From Entoloma clypeatum (taxonomy: Eukaryota > Basidiomycota > Agaricomycetes > Agaricales > Entolomataceae): 64,000 bases of DNA. Positions 1 through 10,952 of this stretch are shown in pieces (within the stretch, counting starts at the first letter, position 1; each line of letters opens with the position of its first letter). Below the pieces are notes generated by a model, which ran no database searches, had not been told where the DNA came from, and saw only the letters and a list, made by a program, of their open reading frames with translations. The translations under genes and the position numbers were made by a program. Where the stretch lies: contig OY751493.1 of NCBI GenBank assembly GCA_963565915.1, positions 4,030,001 through 4,094,000 of the forward strand, written 5' to 3'.

Positions 1-2468
1 TCCACATCCATGTCCTCTTCATCATCCTCACTGGCATTTCCCTCATCCTGGTTCCCAGCAGCACTCTGGATACTCCCCGCGGCATCTTGAGCATGTTCTT
101 TGCGCTGTCGCTTCGACCGTGAGCTTGACTCCGACTGTACCTGAGATGTTATGTCACCCCCCGACCTGCGCTTCGCGGGGTTGAGCTGAACGCGTGGATC
201 CACAATTTCGTGGGCCTTCAACTCTCCGTCAGATGCCCAATCGGCGGCAGGATTGTTAAGGAGGTTGTTGAGGATCTTCGTTACCCAGCCACCATTCTCC
301 ACGATCTTGAGTGCCCTCTCCTGCTTCGAGGTGTCAATGGGCGTCTGCTGCGATGCTGGGGATTCAACGTCGTCCTCCCAGCCATCCAAGGCTGGTTTTT
401 CAAGGGGGGGCGCTGGATACCTGTATTGTAGAACTTTGCGCAACGATTCCAGGGTGGAAATGAGACCTTGGTTGGCGACGCGCACAGAGGCAAGGTACCC
501 CTCGTTCCGCAAGAAGCTTAGCCTTGCCTGGCCCAAAACACGTTTCTCCCTATCTTTGAAGGAATGTTCAAAAATTTCGTATATCATGTCGGAAAGGGCT
601 GCTGCTGAGAGGGTATGTTTGCCATATCTTAAGACCATCCAAACAAGGACGTGGTAGAAGGATTCTTCGTCATCAAGGCGGTCCGGGACAGGAGGGGGGG
701 CATCGGGGTCGGTCTTCAGGAGCCTGATTGCCATGAATTGCCATGTTCCCTGAACAGAATATTAGGTTGCGAACTGCAAGAAAGAAATTTGTCGACAGAC
801 TGTGCGTTCCAACGTGCTGCCATCGGTGTCTGGATCCGCGATCTCAGCGCTGAGATCTTTGCTGAGGTCCCAGTCACATAAGAACCCCTTCATAACGCCA
901 TTGACTTGCTTCATCATGATGTTAGTAACGCTGATATCACGATGAAGAATCTTGGCATCGCCATGGGCGTGACGGTGTGCTGGGTTGAAAATTAACAGAT
1001 ACACAAGGGTGCGGCTAGAAGCCATAGAGCTTTCTTACCTATAGTAGCATCGCGTACGATGGAAACCAATTGTTTAGCGGTAGATGCGGCCTCCAGGCTG
1101 GCGTCCATTTTCTCAAGAACGAGGCGGTAGTGTTGCAATGTCCGAAGGAACCGGGGGGTAGTTCTATGCGGTTCGACGATGTTGTCCTTGTTCCATTCCT
1201 GAGTCAAAGTAATTTGTTCTTCGACATCGCCTGCATCAATGAATTCGGGGATGTTAGGGACACCAGCTTTATGCAATTTCTTGTAGATCTCGTGCTCTGG
1301 TATCAGGCCTTTCCGCTTGATGCGCCAAGTGTCTTTCAAAAAGAAAACTTTACCATCGCGCTCGCGATAGGCAGCGAAAGTACGCGTGGACCGGCCGATT
1401 GGACTTGAAATTCTGGCGTATATGTTCTTTTCGCAGGCGAAGTATGTGTCCTTATTGATGGTCATAGAAATAAGCAGTTCATGTGCTTCGCAGCGAAGCT
1501 CGCGCCTGATCGCGGCTGCTAGGCGGGTAGTGGGGTTGACATTGACGGTAGTGTCAATTCCGCGAGCCTCGCGGGTGGCATGGTTGAATCGCCTGAAGAA
1601 TAGGTAGACCACTTCAGAATCCCAGTTGAGCCTCTCTGTGACTACAACTCCACTTCTGTCCCAGCGCAAAAGCCTCATGTATTTAGGGAAGACGAGAGCA
1701 GAGAAGATGTGCGTGCGATACTGGGCAGCTGCATGAGCGGTGGCGTAAAGTGTTATTTGACCGAGGGTCTCCTCCGGCTTCTGACCCTTCCGCTGGATAG
1801 GTTTCTCCAGATTGTCCTCGAACGGATCGTCGCTTTCGCCAACTTTGAACTCGATCATCATCTCGGACTTCTTGATATCTTGAATTGCGTCCCTTCCCGG
1901 TTGGTAGCTCCCCTTGCTATACAGCGACGCGTCTGGTTTCACCTCTTTGCCATCAAAGTCTTGTGCAGGATTGTCATGGGTATCAACCACGACCATATTT
2001 GGGCACACAGCCTGCATAGTTTCGACCTTGGTAACAGATAGCCTATCAGCGATGTGAAGAGCAGGGAGATAACGCAGAACGGACCCAAGGCTTATACATG
2101 TGCGACTCGACCTTCTTCCCCTCTAATTTCTTCATCTCTGTCTTGAAGGTCGTTATGCTTTGAGCTGTGCCAAGGTTGAAGCCCTCGGTAGGCTCCTTCA
2201 TATAGCGGTCCAGGAAGATCGTGCCACTGTATGGCCCGGCCACGACGCCAGAGATCTCGTTATGCATAGCGTGGATTCGGGCGTCCCGGTCAACGCAGCC
2301 GGAGCTGTGTACAGAGGATGCATAGAAGTTTGTGACGGGCGTACTGAGTTGAGCGTTGACTATCCTCGAAGGGTCGTTTGGCGGGGTACTTGGACGATCA
2401 TCTTCCTGGGACCGGGCTGGCGTGACAGTAATAGTCGGGTCAATGGTACTGTTGGGGTCATTGGGCAT
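1..2468 (-). CDS. FunK1-type protein kinase, 3' end cut by window edge
   Basis: This is the mirror copy of the complete gene at 37708-40239, with the same exon pattern: 2468-2085, 2026-1039, 979-801 and 749 to beyond base 1. About 21 C-terminal codons fall outside the window. The catalytic loop HRDISVTN and the metal-binding motif DWD (in place of DFG) lie in exon 3, and the family motif RTGTWQFM spans the exon 3/4 junction. FunK1 kinases are an expanded fungal family (Pkinase_fungal) of largely unknown substrates. No stop or frameshift is visible, so the copy appears intact. The start is the Met at 2468, matching the other copy. Confidence 0.9.
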
Positions 2469-3493
2469 GACTGTGGATAGGCAACTTGAACAGGATGGTG
2501 TTGGTTGGATTCAACCTTGAATTTCGACGACTTTTATAGGGAACTGGTCAGTGCCTAGGCGTTGACTGCCTGACTCACTACATTTTGGTGGCCACTCTCG
2601 TGTTCTATTGTTGGCGATCCCTCGATTTTCTGTATTGTGACCCCACGTGCCTCCATCTTCGATTCGAGCAAATCTCCGACGGTGAAGTGACTCATGCATG
2701 CCTCTGCAAGACAGTCGCATTGGGTTTGAGGGCTTCAAAATTCAAGCAAGGGTGCTGGTATATTGATGCGCCACCCTTCAAGCCCACAAAGCCAACCCAT
2801 ATATGGATCTAGTCATCAAACACACGGACAACGTGTGCGGTATATAGTGTATCCATAGCATGTCATGTGTATTGGACAAGATACTTACGGGGACTAGGGA
2901 CCCACTGACGAAGACTTGTACTTTTACTCAGCCAACGGGAAAGCAAGGCTACCAGGGGGATCATTATTCGTGTATCAGGGGACGAGTGTGCCACGCGCTC
3001 GCTGTGGGCGCAGTGGAGGTGGCGTACTCGGGTGGGGGGGCCTGGTTCTTCTGATTCCAGTTCTGTTCCAGGCGTAGATACTGCAATAGGACCTTGTTTT
3101 CTGAACCCTAGAACCATCGTTTCTACCTATCTCGCCCTTGAGATCCCGAGCGAGGACTGAGTGAGGATCTGCAATACCCCATCAATGCCTTGGTTCGCAA
3201 AGCCAGCGTGCGTGAACAGTGAGGTCGGTCATCCTTGATCATCCCCCCTTCGTCGATGCGACAATCGTGGAAATTGGTCTTTTTATGGGGCGGACGGACT
3301 CGGAATTGAGTCCTTGTGTGCTTCAGGAGCCTGATTACTGTGAATTGCCACGTTCCCTACGCCCATGATTAGATCAAAATGCCTGGCTTGGATATGACAC
3401 GCCCATGACTTCCACCTTCAACTTTCTTTGTCGTGTGCGTGAGGCATGAATCGGAGGAGGCCCAGGACCTCGTACTTTTCCTGAGACGGGTGA
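1..3493. repeat. Left arm of a large inverted repeat (cut by window edge)
   Basis: This stretch is the reverse complement of 36782-40175. Position x here pairs with 40176 minus x through the whole kinase gene without an indel. Only scattered substitutions are seen, such as Tyr/Ser at kinase residue 49 and Glu/Gly in the second exon. Beyond about 3117 small indels appear, and this arm has roughly 120 extra bases near 3290-3415. Homology stops near 3493. The outer end lies outside the window, so the true arm is longer. The arms are about 33 kb apart and enclose essential genes, so this looks like a segmental duplication rather than the ends of one mobile element. Confidence 0.95.
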
Positions 3494-3499
3494 GTTACG

Positions 3500-3605
3500 G
3501 TCAAATTGACTGCCGCAAGAGGCAGTTGTACCTGATGGCAGTCGACGCAGTCATATTGACTGCTTTATGAAGCAGTTATAACGGGCACATTTTCGGGCAG
3601 TGGTA
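3500..3605. repeat. Cluster of ACTGC/GCAGT motifs, possible transposon subterminal repeats
   Basis: Within about 100 bases the pentamer ACTGC or its complement GCAGT occurs about eight times, partly as small hairpins (GACTGCC...GGCAGT; GACTGCTT...AAGCAGT). The cluster ends in CGGGCAGTGG. Such motif clusters are typical of CACTA-type element ends, whose tips read CACT(A/G). A TGACTGCTTT motif recurs near 25648, just beyond the TNP2 gene start. The cluster lies between the end of the inverted-repeat arm and the end of the accessory gene. No clean inverted partner was found, so the assignment is tentative. Confidence 0.35.
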
Positions 3606-3748
3606 AGCCACGCTTATATAGCCAGTATATCATATTGAGAATAAAGCAGTGTATTATACTACATTATTACATCGGCGTGCAAAACACATGTATGAGGTAC
3701 GAGACAATGTCCAAGAAAAAACGAAGCAAAGAGATACGAACCCTTTGA

Positions 3749-5893
3749 TTATTGCTGCTTTCGAGCAGAGCGGCGAAGTGGGCGCGGTTGTGGCTTTAGA
3801 AAGGGGTTAGAAATCAGATATACTATTAGTTATTATACTAGGTCGCAGCTCTTACCCGACCGGTGGGCGGCATTATTGTTGATGCCGATGGAGCCACTGA
3901 ACTCGTGGCGATCGTGGCGATCGTCGTGGTTGCTGCTGAGCTTGTGATTGCCGCCAAGGAGCCCTGAACATCACCAGAGAATGTAAGTGTTATGACAACC
4001 GTCAGATAATCCCCGACCTCTGCTACTGCAAGGATGTTGGCTTTACGCAAATGTCGACTGGGTAAGGGCGCCGCACCCGAAGGTTTCACCTAAGCCGTGG
4101 TCAGCCTTAAATCAAAAGCTGCATCAGAGTGGAGACAAACGTGGGCTGGTAAATCTCCAAACTGAACGCCACCCTTCGTATGCCCAAAGTTCATATTCCC
4201 GATATCATTGATGATGGCCCCGTAATCCTTGGATGCTTGTCAAACATCTTCAGCCCTTGCCTCATTGATATCAAGGTCCTCGGCAATTAGAAGATCGACG
4301 GTCCAAGGAAACATGACAAAATCGAAGAAGTCTTGAATCTTCATGATGGGTGACGATGCTGAGAGGGCTGTTTTGGCATCTCCCCAGAAGGTGCGCCAGG
4401 AGATATCGCATGAGAACTTGTTGGAGATAAGATCGGTGAGTGTGGATCCAAGCTCTTGTTCAGCCTCAGTTCTCACAGGGAACACGACTGCATGGATATG
4501 TGATGCGATAATTTCTTGACCCACGGGTCCGTAACTAGTATGGTGAGCAATAGGATATAAGAAAGGACCGATAATCGACAACTTACTATCCTGCATGGAA
4601 GTTGATGCCAAGGAGATCGTACTTCCCTTCGCCGGTTAGGCTCGCCAATTGATCAAGAGGAATTCCCTTTGCATGAAGCCGCCCGAGAAGAGTCTTCCAT
4701 GGGGCGGAGGTGTCCAACATGAATTCATTGAGCAAGATCGATTTGATCTCTTCTGAATTCTGACCATTCGGCCTGGAAGCGCGCTGAAGTCAATCGGTTG
4801 AGGCCACCCTTGCTTCACGCTGTGTGCCACAAGCATTGGAACCTGGTTGTGTTCCTTGATTTTGATGCATATCTGGCCACTGAGGAAGAGCGGGAGCTTC
4901 GGACTTTTCTTCCGTTTCTCTTTGGCAAGATCGATAAGGAGGGCGCTGAGGGAAGTGCTTGGATTGTCCGGGGTGAGATCGCCGCATCCTACATTTGGAC
5001 AGATCGTGGGAGGCGCCGCTTTCTATGAGGATATTAACATTGAACTAGAGGAGGAGGAATGCCAACTTACCTGGTTCATGGCATTTTTCGGAGGTGCTGC
5101 TTTCTTAGTCTACAAAAATATAATTACTGAACCAAGAAAGAAGCGGGGGCACCAACTTACCTGCGCTTTCGTCTTTTTCGGTGGCGGCTCATGCTCCGCA
5201 TCTTCGGCATCAGATTCCAGCATTGCTTTCTACAAAATTATTGACGTTGGGACGGGAGGGGAACGGGGCGTCGGCTTACCTGCATCTTTGCTTTTCTTGG
5301 TGGTGGCCTGCGCTCCATGTTTTCTGCATCATCCGGCATCGCCTTCTATAAAAATCTTAACATAGAACCAGAAAAAGAAGCCGGAGCGCCGACTTTACCT
5401 GTATCCTTGACTTATTGGGTAGCAGCTGGCAGTCAACATCTGTAGCATCCACTGGACTCACTTTCTGCAAAGATGTTAACACGAACTCAGGAAAGGAGTC
5501 GGAGTGCCAACTTACCTGTATCTTCTTTTTTTTTGGTCGCGGCGGCCCGCACTCCATATATTCAGCGTCGTCCTGAACCTTGCGCTTTTTCTACACAAGG
5601 CTCTTAGCATGTTACCCATGGGCAGAAGAAACATATGCTAGCTGCCGTAGCGATGGCTTTCTTAGTCTTCTCGTGCTCTTGATTCAGTTTCTTCTGTAAA
5701 TCCCATGTTTAGTACGAATGCGCGGTCACTGTAAAACATACGATAATTGTTGGCATGTTCTGGGCGACCGCCAAACTTCCTTTGGCCATGTAGACGCGGA
5801 TGTTCTTTGGAGGAGCGAATGTCTTGGTGCATGTATTGGTAACGGTTGGCTTAGTCGCAGTGATGGCTGTGGTGGAGGGGCGAGTTTGCTTTC
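3749..5893 (-). pseudogene. 3' portion of a many-exon accessory gene, interrupted by element A
   Basis: Read on the minus strand, this is the downstream half of a gene whose start is at 20413. Exons by splice consensus: from the insertion point down to about 5750; a Lys/Glu-rich exon near 5690-5640; five mini-exons between 5590 and 5071; 5022-4587; 4534-4141; 4089-3856; and 3793-3749, ending RSARKQQ. The exon at 5022 encodes a Cys pair context (CPNVGCGD), and the following exons look globular. I recognise no named domain. The gene appears dead: element A splits an exon, an in-frame TGA lies at 4240-4242 with coding sense continuing beyond it, and a frame change is needed near 4755. The long reading frame and the adjacent TNP2 gene suggest it belonged to the same old DNA transposon. 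Confidence 0.6.
5071..5590 (-). repeat. Tandem array of mini-exons, all phase 0
   Basis: On the minus strand five short exons lie at 5590-5516, 5464-5399, 5345-5280, 5229-5161 and 5109-5071 (75, 66, 66, 69 and 39 bp). They are separated by introns of 50-53 bp with strong GTAAG(T/C)-type donors and (T/C)AG acceptors. Every exon is a multiple of three. Four begin with a Lys codon in the context AAAG or AAAAAG, and most end in a (K/R)xQ tripeptide. The encoded peptides share a plan: Lys, an acidic centre such as DAE, then PPP or PP and a basic tail ending in Gln. The shared plan of exon and intron points to duplication of one exon-intron unit of roughly 115 bp. Confidence 0.75.
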
Positions 5894-6263
5894 TGTTATG
5901 CGTAACAAACCGTTCCAAGGTTCGGGCAGAGTATGCAGGAAGATGGAAAGGCGAAGAGCAATGTGATTGCTAAATCTAAGGAATGTAGCTATGGTACATG
6001 AGGTTTATATAGTACTGACTATGAGCGGTAGCGAATGAGTCAGTAACTGCGGAAGGCAGTGCGCATGAGTAAGGCGACTGCGGAAGGCTATGCACTAATG
6101 AGTAAGCTGACTGTGGAATGAGTCAGACAGCTGCGGAAAGCGAGTCAGCGCGGGAGCGAAGTATACTAAAGGAAATAAAGTATAATACGATATGTGTAAG
6201 CGGGGGCCGATGAGTAAAAGTGAAAAGGTAAGCGTATACGTCCGTAGTCGTTAGTCCGTAACA
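5894..6263 (-). repeat. 3' LTR of element A
   Basis: This 370-bp copy starts TGTTATGCG and ends CCGTAACA on the plus strand and is nearly identical to 19534-19903. It is preceded by target duplication CTTTC (5889-5893). The element reads on the minus strand, so this is the 3' LTR. Confidence 0.97.
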
Positions 6264-6300
6264 TGTTCCTCTCCTCAAGGTCTGTGTCCTCACAGACTAC

Positions 6301-6669
6301 CTACTCCCATCCATCGTTGCCATTTGGATCGGCCCAGGCAGGGTCAACTCGGTTACCCCAATCCTTTATCAGTTCATCGTTTACCGCCGTGGCAAACTCT
6401 AAACCTCGAACGGCGAGGCAAAGGCGTCGATTCTCGACAGCAAGGGTGTTGGTATAGTTTTTGAGGATGAGCTTCTCCTCAGCAGTGGGGGCGGTTGGTA
6501 AATCGGAGAGGGTATGAAGGCGGATATGCATCTGCCGGTGGAGGATGTCGGCGACGGAGGTTTCGAGTGCATGGATCTGGTCGCGCATGGAGAGCGCTTC
6601 GCCGATGAGGGTGGTGATGGTGGGGTTGATATTGGAAGCATCGGTGGAGGCGGCGGTGATGTTGGACAT
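6301..6669 (-). CDS. Small accessory ORF between pol and 3' LTR of element A
   Basis: A 122-residue reading frame lies between the pol stop (6787) and the 3' LTR, starting at the Met at 6669. The protein is Ala/Leu/Thr-rich, with a predicted helical centre (heptad-like Leu/Ile spacing around residues 28-60 and 65-95) and a Trp/Asp/Pro-rich tail. No Cys motif, signal peptide or membrane segment is visible. Ty3/Gypsy elements of simple type end after the integrase chromodomain, so this is an extra gene, or a remnant of one. Its function is unknown. It shares orientation with pol. Confidence 0.5.
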   Translation of the reverse strand: MSNITAASTDASNINPTITTLIGEALSMRDQIHALETSVADILHRQMHIRLHTLSDLPTAPTAEEKLILKNYTNTLAVENRRLCLAVRGLEFATAVNDELIKDWGNRVDPAWADPNGNDGWE

Positions 6670-6786
6670 GGCAGAAATGATGTTTGAAAGGTATAAGAAG
6701 AACGGCGTGTTGGACGAGAAGAGTTGGAGCGGGGAACTCGATGTGACAGAAGTCGATGTGGAAAATGGTTCTCAAAGTTTGTTCTT

Positions 6787-9700
6787 TTATCGTGGACGTG
6801 ATGGATTTTGCCGATGAAAATCTCGGATCAAGTCTTGAGCGTTCTGAACATTAGTCCGAGGTTCCCACATGTTCTCTTCTGGGCCATACCCTTCCCATTG
6901 GACAAGGTACTGGATCTTTCCACGGAATTTCCGAGAGTCTAGGATCATGGAGACATGGTATTCTTCTCGTCCTTCGACGATGATCGGATCAGGGGCTGGC
7001 TTCTTTTTCTGAATGGCATACTTCGGGGTTTCGTATGGTGATAACAGGGTCTCGTTGAACACAGGGTGGATCATCTTCCAAGTTTTGGGAAGATCAAGAC
7101 GGTATGCGCTAGCTCCTTTCTTCTCTAGGACTTTGAACGGTCCGTGTCGGAGGGCGTCAAGTTTCTTTGAGGGACGATCAGTCCTGATGTTAGTCCCTTC
7201 CAGCCACACCTTGTCTCCGATGCGGTAATTCCGAGACGGGCTTCGTCGTGTGTCAACTGTTTTCTTCATCTGATCCTGGGCCTGTTTCAGTGCTGCGTTG
7301 GCTTCTTCTCGTGCCTGTTTGAGTTTTTTCAAGAAGTCGTTTGCCGCTGGATTGGTGTCTTCCAACACAAGTTCTCCCTTCCAAGGATGCAGACCATAGT
7401 TGAGATAGAATGGTGTGTACTTTGTCGCTTGATGTTCTTTGTCATTGTACTGGAATTCTGCGATTGCGATCCATTCCGCCCAATCATCTTGTAGATGGTT
7501 GACAAAGTTTCGTAAGAACACCTCGGTTTCCTGATGCGATCGTTCGGCTTGTCCATCAGTTTGTGGATGGTATGCAGTGGACAGGTTTCTCTTGATTCCC
7601 AACATGCGGCAAAGTATCTCCATGAACTTCGCGGCGAACTGTGGTCCTCTGTCGCTAATGATCTTCTTAGGGATTCCATGAAGCTTCCATATCTGGTCCC
7701 GATAGATCTTGGCTAATCCTTCAGCCGATAGTTCCACGGTTGTCGGGATGAGATGAAGCATCTTTGAATGTCTATCCGTGATGACCAGAATTGCATTCTT
7801 CCCATCAGATTCTGGTATCGGTCCCACGACGTCAATCCCTATGTCTTCCCATGGTTGACTTGGCGCGGCGTTAGGGTGTAGAGGGGCGTGTCTCCTTTGG
7901 CGGCTGATCTTGTTACGTTGACAGGTGTCACACCCTTTCACATACTTCTTTACGTCATGTAGGATGGTGGGCCACCAGTAGGTGCGAGTGAGGAGTTCAT
8001 GTGTTCGATATTGTCCTGGATGTCCTGCCACTGGTGCGTCGTGCGCTTCAAACATCAGTTCTTGGCGCAATTGTGGGTCTGGTGGAACATAGACTCGTTC
8101 TCCTGTGTAGGTGATGCCATTTTCCTGCTGGTACCAGTGAGGATTCTTCTTCAGACCCTGGGCTACTTCTGTCTCCATGCGATTCGAGGCTTTGATGCGT
8201 GCGATCTATGGGTTTTCGATGGTTGTGATGTTTCCGATTTTGATGGAATCAGATGTTTCACCCCCTTCAAAGAATTGTTCCTCCGTGAACATCTCCATTT
8301 GTATCACATCTTCTGATTCCAATCGTTTTAAAAATAGTCCCTCCTTGAGCATTTGGTCGCTGTCCTGCGGCTCGAGTTCCGTCTCATACCAGGGTAAGCG
8401 CGACAGGATGTCCACTTTTGCGTTTGTCTTGCCAGGCACATGCCGTAGTTCGAAGTCATAGTCTTGTAACTTCATTTTCCAGAGCCTTTGTTGTTGATTT
8501 AGGTCCTGAGGACGGCGGAAATACTCCAGGTTCTTGTGATCAGTTAAGATCTCGAAGCGTTCCCTGGCTTCAAGCAGATAGTGTCTCCAATCTTTTAGTG
8601 CTTCCATGACTGCCAAGAGCTCTTTGTCGTATATCTCGTAATTTTGTTCGGCCGCGGACATGGTCCGCGACAAGAACGCGATAGGATGCCATTTGTCGTC
8701 CTGTTTTTGGGAGAGTACAGCCCCAATTGCATAGCCCGATGCATCGGTCTCGACCCTGAACTGTCCATCTGGTTTTGGTAGTGCCAAGACTGGTGCCGAT
8801 GTGATCGCCTGTATGAGACCTTCAAATGCCTTTTGTTCCGTTGGTCCCCAAGTAAACGCAGTGCCGCCTGTGAGCGCGGTAAGTGGTTTCGCAATGTTTG
8901 AGTATCCTTCAATGAAGCGCCGATAGAAGTTAGCAAACCCAAGGAACTTCTGGACTTCCTTTTTTGATGTGGGTGCTCGCCAGTTTCGGATCGTGTCCAC
9001 CTTCTCGGTTTCCATCTCGACACGTCCTTCACCCACGACATATCCCAATATGGGGCATTTCGTTACTTCCCAGAAACACTTCTTCTCCTTTAGGAACAAG
9101 TCATTGTCCGATAGGATCTGCAGAATTTCTTCGGTGTTTCGCGCGAGTTCTTCCTTGGTTTTACCGATAACCACGATGTCATCCATGTAGATCACGCAGA
9201 TGCGTCGGCGGATCTGGTCCCGGAATAGACTAGCCATCATCCGAGAGAACGTTCCCGGGGAGTTGCAAAGGCCGAAAAACATGACCAATGGTTCAAACAA
9301 TCCTCGACTGGTAAGGAAGGCAGCCTTCCATTCATCGCCTTCTTTAATCCGGACATTGTTGTAACCCCACATGATGTCCATCTTATTGAAGTAGACTGCA
9401 TCTTTCAGCACGTCTAAGAGATCGGAGATGCGAGGGAGTGGGAATTTGTCTTTGACCGTGAATTTGTTGACCATGCGGTAATCTTGTACCAATCGTTTGG
9501 AACCATCTTTCTTGTTGATGAAGAAGCAAGGGGAAGCATAAGGGGATTTGGACGGGCGGATCTTTCCAGTTGCTAGGCCCTCGTCAATAAATGCGTCCAA
9601 TTCCTCCTGTTCCTTTTGCGTCATGGGATATGTGTTTCCCCCTAGTTCCTTTGGTGCGTCCGGTGTAAGTTCAATACCATGGTCCCATTCCCTTTCCTTC

Positions 9701-10110
9701 GGGATCTTATCAAAGTTCTCCTTCTCGAAGAGGTGAGTAAACCGATCAACATATGAGGGTCGTTTGGTTGTGGGAGGTGGTGTGGGAGTGACAGCTTCCA
9801 ATATAGGGTCTCCAGGCTTCCATTTCTGATCCGATTTCTTGGGTGCGTCCTTGTCTCGTACTTCCACCATGCGAACCCGATGTTTGCGACCATTAAGGTT
9901 AACCCTGAAATCCGAGTGTTTGGTTTGACATGTTGATGGGCACCGGTTGAATGTTACAGCGCCGGTCGTCCAATTGATTGTGGGGTTGTGGTGTACCAAC
10001 CAGTCATGTCCCAAAAGCATGTCCGTTCTCCCAATGTCTAATACCATTGCTTCCATGGTTTCCTGGTGTGTTCCTAAGTCCAGCTTGACTTCGGCAAGTT
10101 TTTCTGCTTT
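6787..10110 (-). CDS. pol: Element A pol: RT, RNase H, integrase and chromodomain part
   Basis: The open frame from the element B insertion point run downstream contains the end of the protease region and a reverse transcriptase with IYMDDIVV. It continues with RNase H (TDASGYAIGAVL), an integrase HHCC zinc domain (HDAPVAGHPG ... CDTCQ), the integrase core (ISDRGPQFAA; YHPQTDGQAERS) and a C-terminal chromodomain (YLVQWEGYGPEENMWEP). The domain order RT-RH-IN-chromodomain is that of Ty3/Gypsy chromoviruses, whose chromodomain directs integration to marked chromatin. An in-frame TAG at 8206-8208 separates RNase H from integrase. The frame joins the protease part at 17550 across element B after removing one target-duplication copy. 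Confidence 0.93.
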
Positions 10111-10832
10111 TGTTAAGTGGGTGAAAAGTCGGAGCTTCGTCGGAGTCCGTTGGAGGTCGGACGAAGGACTGAGGCCGGAGCGGAACTCCGGGAATGCGGA
10201 GGAACGACGAAGGGGAGGGACGTGGCTTCAACGTATGTGTTGCGCCGCCGTTTGTTGGATAAGGTGTCCCAATTTCAGGAGGTCGGAGGAGAGGTCGGAG
10301 ATGCGGAGGTCCTCGGAAAGATCTCGGTGAGAGACACGTTGACGTGGAAATGGTCGGACAATGTCGGAGTTGTGACTCGGACACAGTACTGAGCTCGTCG
10401 AAGGGTAACGATGGAGGAAGAGCAGTAGATGAGGATGTCGTCGGCGTATTGTACCACAGCGAGGATCTCTGGCATGAACGGGGAGTAGAGGAGTGAACTT
10501 TGTTGATATTCGAACTGAGGAACTACAGGTATGGTACAAGCTTAAATATCTAAATGAGATTACTTTACGGAGATGGTCGGAGTAGGTCCGGAGTTGTGGC
10601 GTAAGTTGCCAGCAACTGTAACGAACATCGGAGATGTCGGTCAACGGACCATGCGGAAAAGGCGATGCATAAGTAAACGGGAATATGAATATGAAATGCA
10701 TAAAGGCATGGAGTTATGAATATGAAATGCACGATGGCAACGTGCGGAGATGTGGAGGTAACGGATGTCCGGAAAGTCCGGAAAGTCGGAGGACGATCGG
10801 AGTGGATCGGAGATTCGGAGACGGATATAACA
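10111..10832 (-). repeat. 3' LTR of element B
   Basis: This 722-bp repeat is nearly identical to 16823-17544. Since B reads on the minus strand this is its 3' LTR. Its inner end lies 121 bp upstream of the antisense gene start at 10953, so it could serve as that gene's promoter region (inference). Confidence 0.96.
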
Positions 10833-10952
10833 GTATTCCCCTCTTAGGTCTGACACCCATGGAAGACTGCGAGAAAATAAACAAGGTCATGTGGTCTCGG
10901 TTATTTAACGGAGGTGAGCGGCTTTCAAGGGTTTCTTCCAGTTACCACCAAC

